In this document: piece by piece, positions 52,505 to 61,954 of the stretch
How the letters are laid out: each line of letters starts with the position of its first letter
Position numbering within the stretch: the first letter of the stretch is position 1
DNA from: Amycolatopsis bartoniae
GTDB taxonomy: Bacteria; Actinomycetota; Actinomycetes; Mycobacteriales; Pseudonocardiaceae
Assembly: GCF_014191255.1 (NCBI RefSeq)
Contig: NZ_JACHWH010000011.1
Span: 113,555 to 177,554 of the forward strand
DNA: 64,000 nucleotides
Direction: 5' to 3'
Notes under the pieces: generated by a model
The model's input: only the letters and a program-made list of their open reading frames with translations
Database searches by the model: none
Told to the model about the DNA's origin: nothing
Position numbers and translations under genes: made by a program

Positions 52505-52803
52505 CCGCTACGCGGGCCGCCAGCACTGGGACGCGATCGCGAAGGCCCTCAAACCCGTCTGCACCGCCCCACCGAGGCGGCCGCCCGGGAGCGGTTCACC
52601 GAGTTCGCCGAGACCTGGGCCCTCCATACCCGGCCATTGTCAAGTTGTGGGACCACGCGTGGGCCGAGTTCGTGCCGTTCCTGGCGTTCGACCCCGAGAT
52701 CCGGCGGGTGATCTGCTCGACCAACGCGATCGAGATCGTCAACGCCCGCACCCGCCGCGCCATGAAGGCCCGCGGACACTTCCCCAACGAGCAAGCCGCG
52801 CAG
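52505..52803 (+). pseudogene. IS256-family transposase fragment
   Basis: The + strand reads 'AGRQHWDAIAKALKPVCTAP', then frameshifted 'PAIVKLWDHAWAEFVPFLAF', 'DPEIRRVICSTNAIEIVNAR' and 'TRRAMKARGHFPNEQAA'. This is the C-terminal third of an IS256 transposase. Both ends are missing and at least one frameshift is present. It directly precedes the S41 peptidase gene. Confidence 0.8.
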
Positions 52804-52843
52804 CCGGGGCCGCACGCGGCGAGCGCGCGGGCAGAATGGCGGA

Positions 52844-53683
52844 GTGGACTCGTTCGACGCCGCCGTCGAGGCGCTGCGGCTTCTGCGGCATGAGGCCTAC
52901 TACAGCGACCGCGTGGACTGGCCGGTCGTGGAACGCCAGGTGCTGAACCGGGCGAAGGCCGGCGCTCCGCTCGCACACGCGCTCCGATCGGCGTTCCTGG
53001 GGCTCGGCGACCGGCACAGCCACCTGCGCGTGCCCCGCGACCGGGCGTCGGCGGCGCCGGTGCTGCCGGAGGGACACGCTCTGCGCGGAAACCTCGGATA
53101 CCTGCGTCTCCCGCCGATCTCGGTCGGCGATCAGGAAGACGGCAGGACCTACGTGCGCACGGCCTGGGAAGCCCAGCGGTGCCTCATCGGGGCCGTTGGG
53201 TGGGTCCTCGACCTGCGCGGCAACAACGGCGGCACGATCCATCCCATGCTCGCCGCCGCAGGCCCGCTGCTCGGTCCGGACACGTTCCTGTCCTACCGCC
53301 GCCGAAACGGGTGGGGCGCCCGGTTCACCTACCGGCCGGGCGTGTTGCTCGCGTCCGGCAGACCCGTTCTGGAGGTGCCCGGGCCACCGCCCGACGCGAG
53401 CGGCAGTCCCGTGGTCGTGCTGCAGGACCAGCGGACGGCCAGCGCCGGCGAGGGGGTGGCCATCGCGTTCCGCGGCCGGGAGGCGACCCGCAGCTTCGGC
53501 ACCCCCACCGCCGGTGCTCCGACCGGCACCCTCGCCCATCCGCTCCCCGACGGCTCGACACTGGTCGTCGCCGTGGCAGTGGCTGTGGACCGCCTCAACC
53601 GGGAATACGCCGACGCGCTCACTCCGGACGGGCAGAGCGCGCAGCCATTGCACCGGGCCATCGCCTGGCTCGCGGATCGGTGA
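52844..53683 (+). CDS. S41-family peptidase
   Basis: This is a 279-residue C-terminal-processing-protease-like enzyme. The core shows 'GWVLDLRGNNGGTIHPML' (the conserved DLRxNxGG strand), the catalytic Ser in 'QRTASAGEGVAIAFRG' and a downstream 'SFGTPTAGAPTG'. The N-terminal helical part 'FDAAVEALRLLRHEAYYSDR' resembles other compact S41 proteins lacking a PDZ domain. There is no signal peptide. The GTG at 52844 follows CGGAG. It is convergent with the lanthipeptide operon and overlaps its last gene by 65 bp, so it could be an associated peptidase, though this is unproven. Confidence 0.85.
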   Translation: MDSFDAAVEALRLLRHEAYYSDRVDWPVVERQVLNRAKAGAPLAHALRSAFLGLGDRHSHLRVPRDRASAAPVLPEGHALRGNLGYLRLPPISVGDQEDGRTYVRTAWEAQRCLIGAVGWVLDLRGNNGGTIHPMLAAAGPLLGPDTFLSYRRRNGWGARFTYRPGVLLASGRPVLEVPGPPPDASGSPVVVLQDQRTASAGEGVAIAFRGREATRSFGTPTAGAPTGTLAHPLPDGSTLVVAVAVAVDRLNREYADALTPDGQSAQPLHRAIAWLADR

Positions 53684-55208
53684 CGGGCGACCTGCGGCAG
53701 GCTCTCTTGTCGACCTTGCCCAGCGCCGTCAAGGGCAGCCGGTCGACGAAGTCCACGAACGCCGGTTCGTACAGCGCACCGAGCCGCTCCCGCACGAGCA
53801 GCCTCAGCCGGCGAGCCAGATCCGGGTCCTCTGCCGCGACCACGAACGCCCGGATCACCTCGCCGAGCCGGTCGTCCGGGTATCCGACCACCGCGGCCTG
53901 CCGGACCCTGGGATGTGCCAGGAGCACGTCTTCGACGAGCCGGGAGTACACAGTGGTCGCGTGCCGCCCCGTGATCACCACGTCCTTGATCCGGTCGACG
54001 ACGTGGAGGAATCCGTCGTGGTCGAGGAAACCGACGTCCCCGGTGCGGAACCAGCCGTCGGGTGAAGCCGGTTCGACGCCGGCCGCGTTCCAGTACCCCC
54101 ACATGACCATCGGGCCCCGCACCCGGATCTCACCCGGCTTCCCCGCGGGCTGCTCGTGGCCGCCGTCGTCGCAGATCCGCACGTTCACAAAGGGGAGCGG
54201 CCGTCCGCACGACGACAGCCGACCGGGAATCGCCGGATCGTGCCCGGCCGGTCCCAGCGCGGCGACCATGCCCGTCTCGACCGAGCCGTAGATCTGTTGC
54301 AGCACCGGCCCCAACAGGTTCAGGGCCTGTTCGAGCCGCGCCGTGGCCGTGCACGAGCCGCCGTAGGTCACGCAGCGCAGCGTGCTCAGGTCGGTGTGCG
54401 CCGACGCGGGGTGGTCGAGCAGTTCGTACAGCAGCGGCGGCATCAGGAACGTGGAGTTGATCCGGTTCCGTTCGATCGCCGCCAGCACCGAGTCCGCGGT
54501 GAACTCCGGCATCGTCACGACCGTTCCTCCGCGCAGCAACGCGAGCAGGATGCCGAGCTGACCGCTCGCGTGCCCGACCGGCAGGCACGCGAGGTGCCGG
54601 TGCGCGTTGCCCCGCGACATGGCGGCCATCCGCCGGACGGTCTCGTAGAAGCCGTGTCCGTGCAGCACGAGCTTCGGCCGTCCGGTCGTGCCGCCGGTGT
54701 AGAACACCGTGCGCACGTCACCCGCCTCGCCGACCGCATCGGACGGCAGCTCCGGTGCCCGCGCAGCCGCCTCGAGCAGATCGGGGTGCGTGGACTCCCC
54801 CAGGGTCAGGACGTGCGCTCGGGGCAGGTGAGCGCACAGGGACGCGCCGCGCGCGGCGAACCGCTCGGTGTCGTACACGAACGCGGAAACACCGGCCAGC
54901 CGCAGGAAGGCTGCCTGCTCGGCAGCCGCCACGCCCGTCGACAGCCAGACCGCGCGCGCACCGAGCAGGTGCAGTGCGAACTGCAGCAGCGTGGTCTCCG
55001 GCCGGTTCCCCGCGAGCACCGCGACCCCGTCGCCCCGACCGACACCGTGTGCGTGCAGCGCCGAAGCCAGCCGTACGACCAACGCACGGGCCTGCTCGAA
55101 GGTCATCGAGCCGGCCGGGCCGCGGAACGCCTCCGCCTCGCCCAGCTCGGCGAACCGGCCGAGCAGCAGGCGGACGTAGCTCGGCCGCCCGTTCACCGGG
55201 GTGCGCAC
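53619..55208 (-). CDS. AMP-dependent ligase in the lanthipeptide operon
   Basis: This 529-residue ANL enzyme has the P-loop 'TVFYTGGTTGRPKLVLHGHG', 'QIYGSVETGMV', 'WFRTGDVGFLDHDGFLHVVD' and the C-terminal lysine in 'LTALGKVDKRACR'. It should activate a carboxylic acid as acyl-AMP/acyl-CoA. The GTG at 55208 lies inside the upstream P450 gene (16-bp overlap), so it is coupled to the operon. In this setting it probably supplies an acyl group to the GNAT or to the peptide. The last 65 bp overlap the convergent S41 gene. Confidence 0.88.
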   Translation of the reverse strand: MRTPVNGRPSYVRLLLGRFAELGEAEAFRGPAGSMTFEQARALVVRLASALHAHGVGRGDGVAVLAGNRPETTLLQFALHLLGARAVWLSTGVAAAEQAAFLRLAGVSAFVYDTERFAARGASLCAHLPRAHVLTLGESTHPDLLEAAARAPELPSDAVGEAGDVRTVFYTGGTTGRPKLVLHGHGFYETVRRMAAMSRGNAHRHLACLPVGHASGQLGILLALLRGGTVVTMPEFTADSVLAAIERNRINSTFLMPPLLYELLDHPASAHTDLSTLRCVTYGGSCTATARLEQALNLLGPVLQQIYGSVETGMVAALGPAGHDPAIPGRLSSCGRPLPFVNVRICDDGGHEQPAGKPGEIRVRGPMVMWGYWNAAGVEPASPDGWFRTGDVGFLDHDGFLHVVDRIKDVVITGRHATTVYSRLVEDVLLAHPRVRQAAVVGYPDDRLGEVIRAFVVAAEDPDLARRLRLLVRERLGALYEPAFVDFVDRLPLTALGKVDKRACRRSPVTDPRARRWPGAMAARSARPE

Positions 55209-56437
55209 GGCAACCGCTTGATCCCGTTGATGAAGCTCGACACCAGCCGTTCGGGCGTCCCTGTCGCGTGCACCTCGGGCAGGGTGCGCAGGAGCTTCCC
55301 GAACAGGGCGGTCATCTCGGTCCTGGCCAGGTGGGCACCGAGGCAGAAGTGCGGCCCCGGTCCGCCGAACGCCACGTGCGGGTTGGGCCTGCGAGCCACG
55401 TCGAACTCGTCCGGCCGGAAGAAGACCGCCTCGTCGCGGTTGGCCGACCGGTAGTACAGCCGCACGCGCTCACCTGCCCGAAGGGTCCGCCCCCGCAGCT
55501 TGTGGTCTCGGGTGAGCTGCCGCGCCATGTAGTTGACCGGGGAGGCGCACCGCACGACCTCCTCGACGGCCGTGGCCCCGTACTGATCGAAGTCGCGCTG
55601 GAGCAGTACCCGCTGCCCGGGGTTGTTCGTGAGCAGCACCAGCCCTCCCGAGATGGCGTGGCGGGTCGTCTCGTTGCCCGCGACGAGCAGGAGGATGAAG
55701 AAGGACCCGATCTCGGCGGCCGTGAGCCGGTCGCCGTCGCGGCCGGGACCGGTGAGCAGGGAGATGAGGTCGTCACCGGGCTGTCGTCGCCGGTGGGCGG
55801 CGAGGTCCTGCGCGAGCGCGTGCAGGTCGCGCACCGCCCCGAGCAGGACTCCGGCCGCTTGTCCGGGATCCGGGACGTAGTCCGGGTCCACGCCGGACAG
55901 AGCGGTGTTCGACCGCTCCAGCACGAAAGGCCGGTGCCGCTCGGGCACACCGACCAGCTCGCAGATCACCTCGAGCGGCATCGGCGCGGCCACGTGCGCC
56001 ACGAAGTCGCAGGGCCCGGCGGCGGCCAGCTCTGCCACCAGCCGCTCCGCGGTGGTGGAGATGTAGGACCTCAGGCGAGCGACCAGTTTCGGCGTGAACG
56101 CGCGGGACACCACCGTGCGGAGGCGTGCGTGCCGCGGGTCGTCCATGTTGATCATCGAACCGAAGTACTCGGCGAAGCCGGCCGGCGTGCGCGGGGTGGC
56201 GCCTTCCCCGGCGGAGGAGAAGACCTCGGGATGCCGGCTTGCTTCGACGACATCGGAGTGCCGGACCAGTGCGTAGAAGGTGTTCTCCGTCCCACCGGGT
56301 CGCGGCATCTCCCGGTAGCCGGCCGGGTGGGCCAGTGCCCGCAACCGCCGGAACGCCGCGTCCCGCTCGGCCACGGGACGACGCCAGAAGGCGAGGTCGG
56401 ACAGGTCGGTCCCCGCGGCGATGCCCGCCCCGGTCAC
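55193..56437 (-). CDS. Cytochrome P450
   Basis: This 414-residue bacterial class I P450 has the I-helix oxygen motif 'LLVAGNETTRHAISGG', the E-x-x-R in 'AVEEVVRCASPVNYMARQL' and the heme loop 'HVAFGGPGPHFCLGAHLAR' with Cys near residue 365. GTG 56437 overlaps the GNAT stop as GTGA, so it is translationally coupled. No ferredoxin or reductase gene is adjacent, so general partners must serve. It most likely oxidises the lanthipeptide or the acyl group that decorates it. Confidence 0.9.
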   Translation of the reverse strand: MTGAGIAAGTDLSDLAFWRRPVAERDAAFRRLRALAHPAGYREMPRPGGTENTFYALVRHSDVVEASRHPEVFSSAGEGATPRTPAGFAEYFGSMINMDDPRHARLRTVVSRAFTPKLVARLRSYISTTAERLVAELAAAGPCDFVAHVAAPMPLEVICELVGVPERHRPFVLERSNTALSGVDPDYVPDPGQAAGVLLGAVRDLHALAQDLAAHRRRQPGDDLISLLTGPGRDGDRLTAAEIGSFFILLLVAGNETTRHAISGGLVLLTNNPGQRVLLQRDFDQYGATAVEEVVRCASPVNYMARQLTRDHKLRGRTLRAGERVRLYYRSANRDEAVFFRPDEFDVARRPNPHVAFGGPGPHFCLGAHLARTEMTALFGKLLRTLPEVHATGTPERLVSSFINGIKRLPCAPR

Positions 56438-57030
56438 CGCTGCCCCACCTTCTCCCGCAGCCGGAAGAAGTTCCCCCGGTCGACGACGAGGAGGAACACG
56501 TCCCAGTACCGGCCGCCGAAGTACTCGTGCTCCCGCAGCACGCCCTCGATCTCCGCGTAGCCCCGGTCCAACAGCGCCCGGTACTGGGCGAAGCTGTACT
56601 CGATGGACCGCAGGTACAGCTTCCGCAGGGGCAGCACCGCGAACAGGTAGTCGGCGAACAGCACCGCCGCGTTGACCCCCACGCCGCTGCCCGCGTGCCT
56701 CGCGTCGATCACGACGCCCAGGTGCGTGTGCCCATTGCTGTAGTTGATGTCGTAGGCGACGAGGTAGCCGAACGGCTCGCCGGTGGTGACGTCTTCCGCG
56801 ATGTAGGGGATGATGTTGGGCCGGTTGAGGTTGGTCCGCACCGTCTCGAGCGTGGGAGTGCGGCCGCGGAAGATCCAGCGGTAGGAGATCTCGTCGTCGC
56901 CGAACAGCTGCCACAGGAACGGCACGTCGTCGTTCCCGGCGGGCCGGATGCGGGTCGCGCTGTTCTGCCGGCGTAGCGGTGTCAGATCGGGCGTTTCGGT
57001 TTGCGGTGGCGCCGAAAAGAGCGAGGTCAT
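56434..57030 (-). CDS. GNAT-family N-acetyltransferase
   Basis: This 198-residue protein has a GNAT fold: 'ATRIRPAGNDDVPFLWQLFG', 'PFGYLVAYDINYSNGHTHLG', 'VVIDARHAGSGVGVNAAVLF' (the acyl-CoA pyrophosphate loop, here Gly-x-Gly) and 'YRALLDRGYAEIEGVLREHE'. Its ATG overlaps the ABC transporter stop (ATGA). In a peptide-tailoring operon it would transfer an acyl group from CoA to an amine, for example the N-terminus or a lysine of the lantipeptide. The adjacent AMP-ligase could provide that acyl-CoA. Confidence 0.85.
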   Translation of the reverse strand: MTSLFSAPPQTETPDLTPLRRQNSATRIRPAGNDDVPFLWQLFGDDEISYRWIFRGRTPTLETVRTNLNRPNIIPYIAEDVTTGEPFGYLVAYDINYSNGHTHLGVVIDARHAGSGVGVNAAVLFADYLFAVLPLRKLYLRSIEYSFAQYRALLDRGYAEIEGVLREHEYFGGRYWDVFLLVVDRGNFFRLREKVGQR

Positions 57031-58889
57031 GCGGGCTTCCTTTCTCGCGGGACGAGCGGGTCGGCGTCGATCCGCCGCTGGGTCCTGAACAGCGCTGCGT
57101 AGTAGCCGTCGCGCGCGGTCAGCTCGTCGTGCCGGCCGCGCTCCACGAACCGGCCGTCACGCAGGACGAGGATTTCGTCGGCCTTCATCACGGTGGACAG
57201 GCGGTGAGCGACGACGACGAGCACCCGGCCGGGCTTCGCCGCCAGCAGGTCGCGCTGGATCCGCTCGTCCATCACGGCGTCGAGGTGGGACGTCGCCTCG
57301 TCCAGTACCACGACGTCGGCACCGCAGAGGAGCGCGCGGGCGAGTGAAATCCGCTGCTTCTGGCCGCCGGAAAGGCGGAAGCCCCGCTCACCGACGATGG
57401 TCCGGTAGCCCTGCGGCAGCTCGGCTATGGTCTCGTCGATCCCCGCCGCGGCGCACGCGCGGGCCACCTCGTCCGCCGAGGCGTCCGGGCGCCCGTGCCG
57501 GATGTTGTCCACAATGGACCCGCTGAACAGGAACGCCTCCTGGCTGACCAGACCGACACGGCCGCGGACGAGCACTGGGGGGAGGTCGGCGAGATCAGCA
57601 CCGAAGAGGCGTACCGTCCCGCCGATGGGCCGGAACAGCCCCGCCAGCAGGTATCCGATGCTGGTCTTGCCCGCACCCGACTCGCCGACGATCGCGATGC
57701 GGTCGCCGGGCCGGGCGCGAAGGCTCACGTCGCGCAGGATCCACGGCGTGCAGCCGCCGGTGATCACCGGCAGCAGGTCGCCGTCGCCGTCCCCGGGACG
57801 CACCTCCGGATACCGGAACCACACCCGGTCGAGCTCGACGACGGCCCGTTCGTCCGCGCGCTCCCGCGTGCCGGGCGCCGGTCCGGCTCCCGGCACGGTT
57901 TCCGGCGTCTCGAAGTACGCCTTCAGCCTGCCCAGCGCCACGGCCGAGCCCAGGATCTGCATCCGGGTCCGGGCCAGCCGGGTAACGGGCTGGTAGCTCT
58001 GGCCCGCGTACTGGGCCAGAGCTACCAGGGTGCCCAGCTGGAGCTGTCCCTGGATCGCCTGCCTGCCGCCGAGGTACAGCACCGCGAGGATGCCCAGCCC
58101 GCTGCTGATCGCGAGGATCCCGTAGTAGGCCCGGCTGAGCACGGCCGCCCTGATCCCGTACCGCCACACGGCGTGGGATCGGCGGCCGAACGCGGCGGCC
58201 TCCCGCGCCGGCTCGCCGGAGGTCCGGATGAACAACGCTCCCCCGGCGTTGAGCCGCTCCACCACGAACGAGGTCAGCTGCGCGTTCGCGCCGAGCTGCC
58301 GTCGGGACTGTTCGGCGATCCGCGGCGCGAACCAGCGGTCCGCCAGCACCACGAACGGCATCACCGCGAGCACGACCAGCGAGATGACCGGGCTCAGCCA
58401 CAGCATGATCCCCAGGGTCACGGCGAACCCGATCACCGACGCGCCGGCCGAGCCACTGCTCTGCAGGATGCGCTGCGCGGTGCGGATGTCGACGGTGAGC
58501 CTGCTGGCCAGGCTCCCGCTGCGGCTGTGCACGAAGAACGCGAAGGGCAGGCGCAGCGTCTTGGCGAAGAACCGCTCGCGCAGCGCTAGCCCGAGCCCCT
58601 CGGTGATTCGCGACTGCAGCCACTGGTCCGCGACGCCGGCGACGGCCAGCAGGAGGTAGACCAGCGCGCCGAGCCCCACGACCAGCGCGAGGTCCCGGAA
58701 GTCGCGCCCGGGCAGCACACTGTCCAGCAGCATGCGCACCAGCAACGGCGGCACGGCCCCGAGCAGTCCCAGCGCGACACCGGACAGCTGCTTGCCGACG
58801 AACCGCCAGCGGTCTGTTGTGGACAAGACCGACCAGGCGAAGCGGAATGCCTGGTACTGCGTGAAAGAGCCCTCGCCGGAAGCCGTCAT
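57027..58889 (-). CDS. ABC exporter (fused membrane and ATPase domains)
   Basis: This 620-residue half-transporter has an N-terminal six-helix domain ('GVALGLLGAVPPLLVRMLLD', 'ASVIGFAVTLGIMLWLSPVI') and a C-terminal ATPase with Walker A 'GESGAGKTS', signature 'RLSGGQKQRIS', Walker B 'VVVLDEATSHLD' and H-loop 'VVVAHRLSTV'. It lacks an N-terminal C39 peptidase domain, so leader removal must be done by another protease, as in nisin T-type systems. ATG 58889 overlaps the LanB stop by 4 bp. It likely exports the modified lanthipeptide. Confidence 0.9.
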   Translation of the reverse strand: MTASGEGSFTQYQAFRFAWSVLSTTDRWRFVGKQLSGVALGLLGAVPPLLVRMLLDSVLPGRDFRDLALVVGLGALVYLLLAVAGVADQWLQSRITEGLGLALRERFFAKTLRLPFAFFVHSRSGSLASRLTVDIRTAQRILQSSGSAGASVIGFAVTLGIMLWLSPVISLVVLAVMPFVVLADRWFAPRIAEQSRRQLGANAQLTSFVVERLNAGGALFIRTSGEPAREAAAFGRRSHAVWRYGIRAAVLSRAYYGILAISSGLGILAVLYLGGRQAIQGQLQLGTLVALAQYAGQSYQPVTRLARTRMQILGSAVALGRLKAYFETPETVPGAGPAPGTRERADERAVVELDRVWFRYPEVRPGDGDGDLLPVITGGCTPWILRDVSLRARPGDRIAIVGESGAGKTSIGYLLAGLFRPIGGTVRLFGADLADLPPVLVRGRVGLVSQEAFLFSGSIVDNIRHGRPDASADEVARACAAAGIDETIAELPQGYRTIVGERGFRLSGGQKQRISLARALLCGADVVVLDEATSHLDAVMDERIQRDLLAAKPGRVLVVVAHRLSTVMKADEILVLRDGRFVERGRHDELTARDGYYAALFRTQRRIDADPLVPRERKPA

Positions 58890-61800
58890 CGGCTTTCTTC
58901 CCGCACCGGCTGCCGGGTCGTCCGCAGCGTCCGGTCGTGGGCACGCCGCAGCGTCGAGTAGGTGACGACCTCCCAGAAAGTGGGCTTGTGCACGAACAGC
59001 CGGTTCGCGTGCATGTGCAGCAGGCTGGAGACGACGGCCGACAACACCTCGGGTGCGAGCAGCGTCCGCAGCCGCTCGGTGACGGGTGTGATCCGGCGCG
59101 CCCACTCGTCCACGGCGGGGTCGGCAGCCGGGACGAGCCGGGCCCGGTCGAACCGGCCCGCCTCGACTGGGGCGCTGTCCGCTCCGTGCCGGGCCGCACG
59201 CGCCTTCTCCAGCCCCGACACCAGCCGCCGCCGCTCCTCGAGCGGGAACCCGGCACCCTCCAGCAGGCGGTCCATCGCGGCCACGGCAGTACCGAGCCTG
59301 CTCATTTCGCCGACGCGGTTGAGCCCGACTGCGAGGTCGCTGTCTGCGGCGAAAACGTGTTCCGCCAGGACGAGCCCCCGTGGACCGCCGTAGCGGTCGC
59401 TCTCCGGCCGGTACTCGTCCACGACCGACCGGTCCCAGTAGCGGTCGAGCTCGTCGAGGGTCCGCCACAGCTCGGGCAGGAACTCGCCCCACAGCTCGCG
59501 GGGCCGGCCCCGGAACCGCAACCGCAGGTGGTGGTCGGGATCGGCGTAGCGAACGAAGAACCACCGGCGCACCACGCCAGCCTCCCGCGCGGACCCGATC
59601 AGCGGGGCGGCCGCCGCGAGCAGGTCGTCGAGCCGCTCCGGGCGGCCGTAGAGCTTGACCGAGGCCCAGGGCGAACCGGGACCGTACCGCGGCAGGGGCC
59701 CGTGGGGGACCCTGCCGCGGACGGACCGGACCGCCCGGTGTTTCCGCGGTGCGGCCGGGGCCGAGGGCCGGTGGAACGGCAGGACCAGTTCCGCGGCGCG
59801 CAGGTCCGGTGCCGACGTCTGCCAGCCGTCCGGTTGGGGCCAGGGCTCCTGCACCACGACGCGGGATTCGCCCTTGCCCAGCTCCCGCCGCAGGATCTGG
59901 AGCCCTCGCGCGGAGGCGGTGTCGACCAGCAGCTGGTTCTCCCCCGCGCCGGCGGCGAGGAAGCGCGGCAGCTCCGAGGCCCCGGTTCCGCAGCGGCACC
60001 GCGCTTCGAGGGCGTCCACCGTCTCCGGGCCGAGGCTCCACTGCCGCGGGGCCAGGACGACGTCGCCGGCCGTGATCCGCGGCAGCACCGGCAGACGCGA
60101 CCAGGAGCGCCACGACCAGTGCCGTGGCTGGGTGGCCTGACCGGACAGCAGCGTGAGGAAGGTCGCCATCGGGTAGGTGCAGCGGTGGGGCACCACCGCG
60201 GACGCCACGCTGGGCAGCACCCGGCGGCCCAGGCGTTCGCTGAAGACGCGGATCTCCCCGTCGGCCACCCGGATCACGAGGTCGTCGACGGGCAGGGACA
60301 CGAGCGGACGGCCGAACACGTCACTGCCGCGGGCCGGCGGGCCGAAGTCGACGACGACCTGGCGCAGCGGCGGCCGCTGCGCGATGTTGTGCGAGCGGCC
60401 AAGGCAGGGGCACCGGATCTCGACGCGGACCAGGTCCCCTTCGCCGGACTCCTCGGCGGCGACAAACCGGCGCAGCACCTCGAGGAGGTCGTCGCTGAGG
60501 GACCCGAACCGGCCGATCAGCTGCAACCCCGCGCTGAAGTTGCGGAGGTGGAACGGCTGCGGGCTGTCGCGCACGGGTGCCGATCTGACGAACGCGACGA
60601 ACGCCGGCGGCAGCTGGGCGGACGCCTCCTTCAGCTCCGCCTTCGAAAGCAACGGCAGGACGTCGACCTCCGGCCCGCGCTCGAGCAGTCCCAGCGTTTC
60701 GACCGTCCTGGTCCAGGCGGGCGGGTCCTCGGCGGTCCTCGGTTTGCCAGGGCTCGTCGCGGCCGTGACGTCGAAACCGCTGCCGGGCAGGAAGAGCTCG
60801 GCCAGGCGCACCGTGTGCGAGTCGCTGTAACGATCGGTGTACCAGCGGGTCACTGCGCCCAGCACCATGCTCGTCGCCACCGGGTTGATGGCCGCGAGCG
60901 CGCTGCACGCGGTGAGGACGGCGTTCTCGGCCGGAAGCCGGTCCGGTACCGGAGCGGCGAGGACGGCGTCCACGTGCAGATCGGGCGGGCCGTGCAGCTT
61001 CGCCAGTGCGGCGCGCAGCTCCCGGTAGCGGTGTGGCTCGACCGGCCGGTCGGCCGGGGTGCGGGCGAGCAGGTCCTCGACCTCGGACAGCTCTCCCGCC
61101 ACCGTCCGCCACCCGGCCCACGTCGCGTCGCCGCGTGCCGCCAGGTCCCGGACGGTGTCCCGCAGCACCTGCCACGGAGCCGGCGCGGTCTCGACCTCCG
61201 CCAGCTCCGTCACCAGCACTCCGTGCCGGATCATGTCCAGCACGAAGCGCGCGGCGCTTTCGGGTGCGCAGCCGGCTTCGGCAGCTACGAGCGCGACCAC
61301 CTCGCGAGCGGGGCGGAACGAACCACACTGGGCGAGCACCGACCGCATGAGCGGCACGTGCCGCGTCACAGCCAGGCCGCTGCCCGAGTTCTCGTCGCGG
61401 CGGAGCACGATCAGCTCGCGCTGCCGCGAGTACACCGAGCGGCTGGCTGCCACGCACAAATCGAGCAGCGCGTCGTCCTCGGCGGCGAGTTCGCCGCACA
61501 GCGCGGCGCACCACGACGCGCTCGGCCGGATCACCCGCCGGATCACCCCGAGCCCCGCCGTCCGTGGCTCTCCACCGGCACCCACGACGCCGACTCCGGC
61601 GAAGACCCCGAGCGGGGTCGGCCGGTACCGGCACCGCAGACCGTACCGGTGGAGCGCGTCCAGGAACCGTTTCGCCTTCGCCGGGCTGGCGGTCCCGCCG
61701 AGGAACCGGTCGACCTCGGCGCTCAGCGCCGGTGAGGCGACCTCGATCGCCTCGCGCACCAGCGGGTCGTCCAGCACCACGGCCACGGCCTGCCGGTCGT

Positions 61801-61954
61801 CGCGATCGCAGGCGGCCAGGAGCCGGTCGGCGAGACCGGGATCGATCAGCGACAGCCGCGCGACCACGGCCGATGCGACGTGGTGACGGCCGCCCGGCAC
61901 CGCCGCCCGGCGCCGCAGCGGAGTAACCGAGGAGGGATCTGTCAGGAGAGGCAT
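58886..61954 (-). CDS. lanB: Class I lanthipeptide dehydratase (LanB)
   Basis: This 1022-residue full-length LanB has an N-terminal glutamylation domain (about 1-720) with 'HRYGLRCRYRPTPLGVFAGV', 'DLHVDAVLAAPVPDRLP', 'FHLRNFSAGLQLIGRFGSLS' and 'RCTYPMATFLTLLSG'. The C-terminal elimination (SpaB_C/thiopeptide-type) domain has 'SPWASVKLYGRPERLDDLLA', 'WFFVRYADPDHHLRLRFRG' and 'LLHMHANRLFVHKPTFWEVV'. LanB uses glutamyl-tRNA to activate Ser/Thr and then eliminates glutamate to give dehydroamino acids. ATG 61954 lies inside lanC (13-bp overlap). Both halves are fused, unlike thiopeptide split dehydratases. Confidence 0.93.
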   Translation of the reverse strand: MPLLTDPSSVTPLRRRAAVPGGRHHVASAVVARLSLIDPGLADRLLAACDRDDRQAVAVVLDDPLVREAIEVASPALSAEVDRFLGGTASPAKAKRFLDALHRYGLRCRYRPTPLGVFAGVGVVGAGGEPRTAGLGVIRRVIRPSASWCAALCGELAAEDDALLDLCVAASRSVYSRQRELIVLRRDENSGSGLAVTRHVPLMRSVLAQCGSFRPAREVVALVAAEAGCAPESAARFVLDMIRHGVLVTELAEVETAPAPWQVLRDTVRDLAARGDATWAGWRTVAGELSEVEDLLARTPADRPVEPHRYRELRAALAKLHGPPDLHVDAVLAAPVPDRLPAENAVLTACSALAAINPVATSMVLGAVTRWYTDRYSDSHTVRLAELFLPGSGFDVTAATSPGKPRTAEDPPAWTRTVETLGLLERGPEVDVLPLLSKAELKEASAQLPPAFVAFVRSAPVRDSPQPFHLRNFSAGLQLIGRFGSLSDDLLEVLRRFVAAEESGEGDLVRVEIRCPCLGRSHNIAQRPPLRQVVVDFGPPARGSDVFGRPLVSLPVDDLVIRVADGEIRVFSERLGRRVLPSVASAVVPHRCTYPMATFLTLLSGQATQPRHWSWRSWSRLPVLPRITAGDVVLAPRQWSLGPETVDALEARCRCGTGASELPRFLAAGAGENQLLVDTASARGLQILRRELGKGESRVVVQEPWPQPDGWQTSAPDLRAAELVLPFHRPSAPAAPRKHRAVRSVRGRVPHGPLPRYGPGSPWASVKLYGRPERLDDLLAAAAPLIGSAREAGVVRRWFFVRYADPDHHLRLRFRGRPRELWGEFLPELWRTLDELDRYWDRSVVDEYRPESDRYGGPRGLVLAEHVFAADSDLAVGLNRVGEMSRLGTAVAAMDRLLEGAGFPLEERRRLVSGLEKARAARHGADSAPVEAGRFDRARLVPAADPAVDEWARRITPVTERLRTLLAPEVLSAVVSSLLHMHANRLFVHKPTFWEVVTYSTLRRAHDRTLRTTRQPVREESR

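Noticed and set aside
53683..55200. A lanthipeptide precursor on the + strand opposite the AMP-ligase
   Set aside because: The + strand frames there are shadows of the ligase; none is a short leader-core peptide with clustered Ser/Thr/Cys.
58937..61735. A 932-residue + strand frame opposite lanB
   Set aside because: It is antisense to a clearly homologous LanB and contains only composition-driven sequence.
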